From: Beverwykella pulmonaria
Taxonomy: Eukaryota; Ascomycota; Dothideomycetes; Pleosporales; Melanommataceae
Assembly (NCBI GenBank): GCA_001599595.1
Contig: BCHH01000003.1
Span: 1,796,263 to 1,860,262 of the forward strand
DNA: 64,000 bases
Reading direction: 5' to 3'
Shown: piece by piece, positions 57,412 to 64,000 of the stretch
How positions within the stretch are numbered: position 1 is the first letter of the stretch
How the letters are laid out: each line of letters begins with the position of its first letter
Notes under the pieces: model-generated
The model's input: only the letters and a program-made list of their open reading frames with translations
Database searches by the model: none
What the model was told of the DNA's origin: nothing
Position numbers and translations under genes: made by a program

Positions 57412-57900
57412 TATGGGTCTATCGAGGCTGCGCTTGCAGCTATAGAATCGCTGAGGCCTGGAGAATGTATCAACTCTAGCCTTTATCTATCAGGCCGCGT
57501 CTGGAAGCATTCAGCCTTTATCACCTCATCTCCCTCTGGCTGGACAAACAACGATATAGGCCTTGCGTGGCACAAGCAGGTGTTCGATCGCCGCACTCGA
57601 AAGAAAGCTCGACGGGCGTACCGACTACTTACCCTCGGCCGCCATGGGCCCCATATAATGGATTTTATTAACTACTCTGACCAGAACAAGATCCTCGTAG
57701 CTGTATTCCCACCTCACTCAACACACACGCTGCAGCTGTTCGACGTTTACATGTTCAAGCCTCTCTAGGCTGCCTACTCAGATGAGCTATCAGCTGCCCT
57801 CCACAGGTGCCAGGGCCTATTGTCAGTAGCAAAGAGAGATTTCTTCAGCCTGTTCTATAGGGCCTGGCATACCTCGTTAGACAGTCATTGATTATCAAGG
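57412..57900 (+). pseudogene. Internally deleted Fot1/pogo-type DDE transposase
   Basis: SIEAALAAIESLRPGE at the left is the usual start of fungal Fot1-like transposases. It is followed almost directly by SGWTNNDIGLAWHKQVFD, RAYRLLTLGRHGPHIMDFINY, NKILVAVFPPHSTHTLQLFDV and MFKPL, which belong to the DDE catalytic domain. The DNA-binding part and the first catalytic Asp region are missing, so about half of the protein is deleted. In-frame stops after MFKPL and in the SRL segment could be C-to-T changes. No terminal repeats were identified. It is a dead fragment of a Tc1/mariner-superfamily element. Confidence 0.82.
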
Positions 57901-58182
57901 CTTTAAGGCAACTGGCATATCGCCACTCAACCCAGCGACGCGTGGCTGGCGCTTGAAGTGTCCCCGTTCATACGTAGGATTCGATTGGCCATTTCGCGCG
58001 CGCGTGTGTGTGTGTGTGTGGAGGATAGCCGCGAGCGTCTTCTTCGAGGATCCAGTTAACGAGGAAATTCTCCTGTAGAGGAGTCAATCGCTGTTGGTGT
58101 TGATGGCTGAGCGCGCTGGTTGTATCAACCATCGCGCTTCATCGCCATGGCAGGCGCGCCGCAATCAGCGATGATCGAAGCA
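57901..58182. other. Spacer with a short GT run
   Basis: It holds (CG)3 followed by a (TG)n run at about 57995-58020. No gene is supported. Confidence 0.5.
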
Positions 58183-58314
58183 TGTAAGATGGTGGATCGA
58201 GGAAAGAGGTGTCAAGATGTGTATTGTATGTGATGTATGTACAGCTGATATATATATGACGGACTGATTAGTCAGTGGCATGTCCACGTGACATTATGGT
58301 GTCCTCGGCTTACA
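58183..58314 (-). mobile_element. MITE copy 3, inverted (TSD AAGCA)
   Basis: A 132-bp element in the opposite orientation to copies 1 and 2, with termini TGTAAG and CTTACA and AAGCA on both sides (58178-58182 and 58315-58319). The inner sequence matches copy 2 closely (GACGGACTGATTAGTCAGTG and the tatatatatga tract). Its own target duplication shows an independent insertion. Confidence 0.92.
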
Positions 58315-58689
58315 AAGCAACATTCTGTGAATCTGTCCGCTTGCTCTCCCAAGAGCTTGTCGCTTCCAGTTCCATCACGACACCGAATCGAATAGATTGC
58401 GAAGGTAAAGTCGCCAAATCAATCACGATGCTCAGCTAATAGACATAGTATTTTAAGATCACGCCCTTGATCCGATCTTAGCACTGCAGGCTTTTCCTGC
58501 CTCTCGTGTTCTATCTACTAGCAGCGGAAGAACCTATTTAGTAATCTCTCCCAATTAAATCAAACTCATTAATGCCAGGAATTTCAACGCATGACGCGTC
58601 ATACCACTCCTCCGCGCAGTTCTCGATCATGAGTCTAATTCCATCATCTAGGAGAAAGTTTATAATGTAGTCACCAAAAAACACTAGCA

Positions 58690-59006
58690 ACAGTTATAGA
58701 ACCTTCAACGCCTCCACCGTTAAGCCTTCCACGTACTACCTCGTTTCAGCAGACACCTTACCCATTCAACACGGGCAGCTTTACAGACACATCCGACCTT
58801 AGAAAGAACGTAGATCTGATACTTAAGCACAAAGTGGGGGATAATCTCAAGATCAACTATCCAGACGTTTTCAATACGTTCTTTGGGTAAGTGCCGAGAC
58901 TTCGTAAGATGATAACATCAGTATTACAGGGATGCAAAGATCCAGAACCGCCACTTTTTCATGAAGATGTAAGCTGGGTGGAGTGGCCGGAAACAACTCC
59001 GAGGAC
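58690..59006 (+). pseudogene. Fragment of an unidentified fungal protein
   Basis: A plus frame reads PFNTGSFTDTSDLRKNVDLI then NLKINYPDVFNTFFG up to 58886. After a GTAAGT..TTACAG-like gap, another frame reads DPEPPLFHEDVSWVEWPE. The two parts look like neighbouring pieces of one protein, but the join is out of phase. I have a weak impression of having seen this pattern in fungal hypothetical proteins. The fragment abuts the 3' end of the ankyrin gene. No function is assigned. Confidence 0.3.
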
Positions 59007-59009
59007 ATA

Positions 59010-61211
59010 CTAAAGTTCAACTGCATCAAAGAATACATCCTCTTCCTCTTCAGCATAGCGTGCCTGTGTTTTGACTTGATTACTGAGTCGCGAAAAGGAG
59101 TTCATTACGTCTTCCGCGTCTTTTCGGAGTAGCAGGTGCTGTAGCGCTGTCATACCGTCTTCATCACGCGCATCAACATCGTAGCCCTTGACACCGGCTT
59201 CGAAGAGAAGCTGTATCATATCGTTATCACTCGCCAACGCAGCAAGATGCAGAAGAGTTTTACGATCGTGTCGAACCGTGTCTGTTCGAACGCCATGCTC
59301 AAGCAATATTTGGACAGTCTTGTGTCGATTCAATTTTACTCCTCTGCCCAGGGCAGAACATCCCCAGTGACATTTTCTTTCGGGATCGGCGCCGTGTGAG
59401 AGTAAAATTTTGATTGAATGATATGCATCGGAAAGGCACGCTGAAAGCAGAGGCGTTTCTCCCAATCCATTCGCGTGTTCGGTATCCACTCCTGCATGTA
59501 CAAGTCTCAGCACAATAGGGCTGTGATCATTCATTGTTGCTACATGCATTGGAGTGTTGAGGATAGCGTCGCCAGCAAGCAGGTTCGCCCCAGCGCTTAT
59601 GAGACTCTCCACAACCAAATAATGACCAAGAGCGGCGGCTAAGTGGAGGTGTGTCTTTCCGTCGTTGTCGTGGATATCGGGATTGGCTCCGCATCGTAGA
59701 AGCTGATCTACCAAGGTTACTTGATTTTGGCAAACAGCCCAGTGAAGTGCAGTTCGTCCAAGCGAGTCAGCCTCATCGATCAACGGCCGTGAATGGCGAA
59801 TGAGTTGCTCATTTTCTTGAGTAAGTCCAAGTATAGATTTATGAAGTCTTGGTAGAGGCATTCCCTCCTCTAAGAACGCGGATCCGGAGCAGGAAATCAT
59901 ATTGAGATATTGTTCGACTGCACATAGATGGAATAAGTCTTTGATAACCTCGTTTCCAGGAATGGAGCATTGAATCGAGCTAAAATTCGTCCAGAACTGA
60001 GATATGTCTCCAACACGACCCGAAATGGTCACTGCATACCGATGGGCACCGGTAGACATGAGGAGGTCTGCGGCCTGGGTCTGTCCGTAAGATATAGCAA
60101 GGTTAAGTGCAGTGAATCCGTAAGGTCCAATAATGTCCAAAGGCGACGCTTTACCATCTGATATCAGTTGCCTGATATGGGTACAGTTGCCTGATCGAAT
60201 AGCGACGGCAATCTCGGCGTCGGGAGGTACTACTCTTGGAAAGTAGAGTGTTAAGCTTGGCGAAGGTCCGCCTCGATAAACAAGCCCGAGGGCATACGAA
60301 AGAAGCCATCGGGGAGGATAAAAGACGACGAGTAGCTTTGGCGTAGATTTTTGAAGACAATTTAGTGTGTCACAGCCCGAAAGATGAGTGCTTAGTACGT
60401 CTCCGACCGTTCCGATAGTGATTGCCCCCGTCAAGTGATGCCAGCGCAAGAATCCAAGTCTGACCAGGGCCCGGCGGTGGCAGCGACAAGCGCACTTTCT
60501 TGAGCAGGCATTGGCCTCGTCATGTTTTTGTGGTGAGTTTCTAGAAAATTCATGGACAACATTACCGCTCTGTTCTTCTTCGATCGAAAACTCGTTGGAG
60601 ATTGTGCCTGATGCGGCTCCGAAAATATCTGTCGCAGCCGTGCGGTTGGTATTTTTTTCATCACCCACTTTGTTTGGAGCAGCTATCAAAAGCCCTTTGA
60701 GCTCAGCAATCTCAGCCTGGATTTGTAACTGATTTGAGCTGCTCCGTTGTGTTATTACCAGCACAGAATGGACTAGGCTTGGTGCCAATAGCGTTGTCAC
60801 TTACACAGTAGTCCCAACAAGACTTAAGCAGAGCAGAGCTTTGGTCTCCCGAAGCTGTTCCCGAAGCTGGAGTATTTCATTTCTTCTCTTTAGCCATGCT
60901 AATCTCTGAACTGTGGCCCCGCTGTGTCCGTCTTTCGTGAGTCTGTCTCGAATGAGGCTCTCAATCTGGTCGAGAATGTTCCCACAAGAAGTAAGAAGAT
61001 GTTGTAGAACTGCATCTTCTTCATTCAAACAAGGCGTGACGTTCAGCCGCACTCTTTCCACTACCAAGCGCAAGACTAGGGTTTCGCTCACAAGCCTTCG
61101 GAACTCGGATGGTGCTTCAAGGAGAATTTTTGATTTGGCTATTAAGACGGCGATTCGATCGAAGGCTTGCGCGATTGCAATAAAGCTGGCGATAACGGCG
61201 ACCGGTTCCAT
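59010..61211 (-). CDS. STAND-type N-terminal domain plus ankyrin repeats
   Basis: Two exons, 60805-61211 and 59010-60738, joined in phase 2, give 711 residues. The N-terminal ~140 residues (MEPVAVIASFIAIAQAFDRI, then LRRLVSETLVLRLV-like EFRRLVSETLVLRL, NILDQIESLI) are the alpha-helical domain found at the start of fungal STAND and ankyrin proteins. A Cys-rich stretch (CSRKCACRCHRRAL) and the block GDVLSTHLSGCDTLNCLQ, PPRWLLSYALGLVYRGGPSPSLTLYFPRVVP follow. From about residue 330 to 680 come at least seven ankyrin units, for example GRTALHWAVCQNQVTLVDQLL, GKTHLHLAAALGHYLVVESL and KTLLHLAALASDNDMIQLLF. Such proteins are linked to non-self recognition by context, but the role here is inferred. 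Unlike its neighbours the gene shows no stops. An alternative acceptor three bases upstream would add one Ser. Confidence 0.8.
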
Positions 61212-61447
61212 GCTATAATGTATCGAGGTTGGAGGATATCGGTGAGCTGAAAGTTACGGATCCAGGTTCACCAAAAGATAGAAACGTGTGTAAAATACCT
61301 CATCGCTTATCTTCCACTGAAAATGAGGCGCAGCACGGCAGTCACAGTACGTTAACAAATCAGTGAAGTTTGATGCGAGAGCTGAGGAATGAGGCTGCAA
61401 AAGCAAGTCGTGCAACTACCTACGGATCCCCAGAGCAAGGCCATGGC

Positions 61448-62134
61448 CTAAAAGTTGGCATGGCCCAGCCCAACCCAAGAGCACTCCACGTGTAGAGAAT
61501 ATTCCACATCCTCTTCGCGTTTCGTCTCGCGTTTCTCTGTCCGTGACATTCGCTCATGGACACTGAACTCAGATAAAGGACTCCCTCGAAGAGCTTTGAT
61601 TGAAATTCCTGTCGTGTCTTGAATTTCTTGCGCAAGTGAAATTTTGTCCCCAAGTCGTTTGCCTTCTGAGGAAAAGAATTCGACGGATTTCGGAGCAAGT
61701 AGTTCTTGGAGTGTCTAGCCTCGAGCAAACCATCTGCTGTGCTGGAAGGCCGATGTCCATGTCCGCTGAGAGGAAAGATCGATAGAGCCACCAACCGAAA
61801 CATCGGATAGATATACGTAGCATTGAGTCGCTTCATAGTACCAGCGAAACATGGAGTTGATCGCTTCCGATAGTGCCGCGCTACTTTATTTGTCGACGCA
61901 GCAGGTATCCACCCAGAACCACCGGAGACTGTCTTTTGCAGCTCGCTCACCGCAAAAGGTAAGCTTACGATAACCCGCCTTACTCTTGCATGTACCCTCT
62001 GTCAAGTCTTTAAATGTAACTTCATCCTGATCCACTCCCAATGTGTGTGAAAGAATTGTATACAACGGGATGTTCCTGCCGACATGTTCAACCAGGCTGA
62101 ACTCGCCGTCATCTTCGAGCCGTAAAAAACGCAT
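61448..62134 (-). pseudogene. HET-domain (heterokaryon incompatibility) pseudogene
   Basis: The start at 62134 gives MRFLRLEDDGEFSLVE, the usual first residues of this HET subfamily, then YTILSHTLGVDQDEVTFKDL (related proteins have SHTWG) and LRWFWVDTCCVDK. A TAA at 61886 follows. The same frame continues as SEAINSMFRWYYEATQCYVYLSDV and RWFARG, then TAG at 61715 exactly where relatives have Trp in GWTLQELLAP, then TLQELLAPKSVEFFS and a last TAG at 61448. HET domains trigger cell death when unlike fungal individuals fuse. The Trp-to-TAG change fits G-to-A mutation. The 3' end is arbitrary because decay continues. Confidence 0.82.
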
Positions 62135-62378
62135 GAGGAGATAATCCTCGCTAGTTATGTTATTGGAAGAGACTTCAGGAAACTACGTATAAGTTGAGCG
62201 GCCAAATAACTGCAATTATGCTAGGTAAGGAGGCATTTGAGGAATGAAACCCACATGACAGGGTTGTGGAGAGAATGGTGGAGCAGCGGCAGCAATACCG
62301 GTATAACACCAAAAACCTTTGCATTTGCACTAAGACTAGGGAAATCGCAGGTAATTCTAGGTAAAACCTAGTCAAGGT

Positions 62379-64000
62379 TTACGTCCCCACCACCGTGATC
62401 CAGCATCCAACATTCCTAATCCCCAATCGAAGTGTTCGTAACAGACAAAGATTCTGAGCACTGCGTTCATATTAGCGCCTATACAAACTGGCCTAACACA
62501 GAAGGCAGAGGGACACAACATACAGTCTAAAGCTTCAAGTCCAACATGTTAGTGCTTAGATCAAACAAGTTGCCAAGGGAGGCGAAGAGGCACGACTTAC
62601 ACACTAAAGCGCCAGACCCACCATATCAGCGCCTATACCAAACCAGTCGGCTATAAAGTCGAAGGAAAACCACTTACAACCTAAAGTGCCAGGCCAAACA
62701 TATTAGTATCTATATCAAACTAGCCGGCTACAAAATTCAAAGAAACATCACTTACTCTCTAGAATACCGGACCCAGCATGTCAGCGCATATACTAAGCCA
62801 GCCTGCTAACGAAGGCAGAAGAACGACACTTACAGACTAAATCGCCAGACCCAGCATGTCAGCGCCTATATCAAACCAGCTCGCCACAGAGGGTAGAGTG
62901 AAGCTACTTACAGACTAAAGTGCCAGGCCCATTATGTTAGTATTAATATCAAATAGTTTGCCACAATAGGTCAGGGAGGTCTACTTACACCCTTAAGAGC
63001 CAGACACAGCATATTAGTGCCTGCACAACCTAGTCCGCCACAGAGGGCAAAGGGACGCTACTTACACCCTAAGCTAGCATGTCAGCACTTATATCAAATA
63101 GTTTGCTGCAAGAGATCAGGGAGGACCACTTACACCCTAAAGCGCCAGACCCAGTACATTAGCGCCTGTACCAACCTAGCCTGCTAAAAGTGGCAAAAGG
63201 ACACCACTTACAGGCTGGAGCGCCAGGTTAGCATATTACTGCTTATTGAAACCAGTCCTGCTATAGAAATTATAGGGACACTACTTACTAACTAGAACGC
63301 CAGACCCAGCATGTCAGCACCTACCCTAATAGGCGAAGGGACACCACTTACGGGCTATATCACCAGACCCAACATATCAGTGACTAGACCAACCTAGCCC
63401 GCCATAGAGGGTAATGGGACACCACTTACAAACTAAAGAGCCAGGCCCAGCTTGTTAGTCTCTATATCCAAACAGTCCTCTACAGAACATTAATAGAATA
63501 ACTTACATCCTAAAGTGCCAGATCCAGCAAATCAGCGCTTAGACCAAGGCAGGCGGCCACAGAATCCGAAGAGAGGCCACTTACATACTAAAGCGTTAGA
63601 CCTAGCGTGTTAGTGCATGCAGTACACTAAATAAACTTGCTATGAAAGGTGAAGGGACGTTACTTACACACTAAAGCGCCAGACCCAGCATATCAGTAGC
63701 TGCAGTACACCCAAAAATCCCACTATAGGAGGTGAAGGGACACCACTTACTTGCTAGAACGCCAGAGCCAACATATTAGCATATATACCAGGCCAGTCAA
63801 AGATACACCACTTACTTTCTAAAGAGCCAGACCCAGAATATCAGCACCTATATCAGATAGTGTGCCATATAAGGCATAGGGGCACTACTCACACCCTAAA
63901 CTAGCATGTCAGTGCCTGTATCGAAGTCTTTGCTACGAAAGGGAAGGAAGGACCACTTACACCCTAAAACACCAGACTCATCATATCAGTGTCTACATTG
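62379..64000 (-). CDS. Partial gene of single-codon exons (20 exons of 3 nt plus terminal exon)
   Basis: Predicted from splice signals only. In transcription order the 3-nt exons are GGT 63961, GGT 63893, AAA 63816, CAA 63751, TGT 63668, TAT 63585, GAT 63507, TTT 63430, CCC 63352, TTA 63289; then CCT 63212, GGT 63134, GGT 63066, GGT 62989, TCT 62912, TCT 62834, AGA 62756, GTT 62678, TGT 62601, ACT 62524 (lowest coordinate of each). The terminal exon 62379-62453 begins Asn-Leu-Cys-Leu-Leu-Arg and ends TAA. Phase 0 gives Gly/Ser/Pro-rich residues with two microexon Cys and no stop. A phase-2 reading is also open and would end ~8 bases later (SRWWGRKP), so the phase is supported by codon pattern, not proven. 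Introns are 60-80 nt. The 5' exons, start codon and any signal peptide lie beyond the window. Every exon is 3 nt, so skipping any subset keeps frame. Function unknown. Confidence 0.6.
62454..64000 (-). repeat. Tandem array of intron-like units, period about 77 bp
   Basis: Twenty complete units and one partial unit run to the window edge. Minus-strand unit: donor GTAAGT (18 of 20; one GTGAGT, one GTATGT), GGTGTCCCTTCGCC-like stretch, a GGCNGGCTGGTTTGRTATAGG-like middle, branch site RCTRAY (GCTGAC, GCTGAT, ACTAAC, GCTAAT), TGCTGGGTCTGGCGC, TTTAG or another AG acceptor, then three variable bases. Intron lengths from right to left are 65, 74, 62, 80, 80, 75, 74, 75, 60, 74, 75, 65, 74, 74, 75, 75, 75, 74, 74 and 70. 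Units differ from each other at many internal positions, so the array is not freshly homogenised, yet splice signals persist. It could be read as an ordinary minisatellite, but that does not explain the constant 3-base gap. Confidence 0.92.

Noticed and set aside
53242..58314. A 5.1-kb composite transposon carrying the NLR relic between inverted copies of the same repeat
   Set aside because: Each 131-132 bp copy has its own different 5-bp target duplication at both of its ends, and the outer flanks CGTAT and AAGCA do not match. They are separate MITE insertions.
62524..63963. The variable triplets as 3-bp target duplications of inserted introners
   Set aside because: Serial insertion of one element with 3-bp duplications would put the same triplet on both sides of an intron. 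Neighbouring triplets mostly differ, apart from GGT and TCT runs.
62454..64000. CRISPR array or simple minisatellite
   Set aside because: The variable part is only three bases, units are not identical, and the organism is eukaryotic, so CRISPR is excluded. A plain minisatellite does not explain the fixed 3-base gap between AG and GTAAGT or the branch sites.

Overview
The window looks like nuclear DNA of a filamentous ascomycete (Pezizomycotina). Genes carry many short introns of about 45-90 bases with GTRNGY donors, RCTRAY branch sites and YAG acceptors. Their products are typical fungal proteins (Kex2, Ssb-type Hsp70, TRI12-like MFS pump, RTA1, HET, NACHT-WD40, RTC4 domain). Stop codons in decayed genes sit where C-to-T or G-to-A changes would create them, which suggests repeat-induced point mutation (RIP). 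I cannot name the genus.

The left two thirds (about 0.9-45.4 kb) is ordinary conserved gene space. In order it holds eIF3 subunit d (-), a conserved unknown protein (+), an NPP-type phosphodiesterase (+), Pex13 (+), a UBE2W-like E2 (+), Ssb-type Hsp70 (+), a TRI12-like MFS pump (-), an ankyrin relic (-), a secreted GH31 glycosidase (+), Vps33 (-), Vta1 (-), a protein disulfide isomerase (+), a solo LTR, a dynamin-like GTPase (+), a large PhoD-like phosphatase (-), Kex2 (+), Rcl1 (+) and an RTC4-domain protein (+). Vps33 and Vta1 both serve endosome-to-vacuole traffic. Kex2 and the PDI serve the secretory pathway. No cluster is implied.

The right third (45.4-64 kb) is accessory and repeat-rich. 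It holds 4.2 kb of gene-free sequence with degenerate repeats, an aminoglycoside-phosphotransferase-like kinase, an RTA1 pseudogene, solo LTRs, a NACHT-WD40 relic, a deleted Fot1/pogo transposase, an intact STAND-type ankyrin protein and a HET pseudogene. Three copies of a 130-132 bp MITE with 5-bp target duplications lie here. One sits inside the RTA1 gene and carries usable splice sites.

The outstanding feature is at the right edge (62379-64000, minus strand). A tandem array with a period of about 77 bp reads as a chain of introns. Each unit has a donor (18 of 20 GTAAGT), a branch site and an AG acceptor, and successive introns are separated by exactly three bases in all 20 cases. Those three bases vary from unit to unit while the splice signals on both sides do not. 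If spliced, each exon would be a single codon. The 20 codons contain no stop. Nineteen end in T or A, and A is used only for the amino acids Lys, Gln, Leu (TTA) and Arg (AGA). The reading runs into a terminal exon with a stop at 62379. The 5' end lies beyond the window. I do not recognise a described system of this type.
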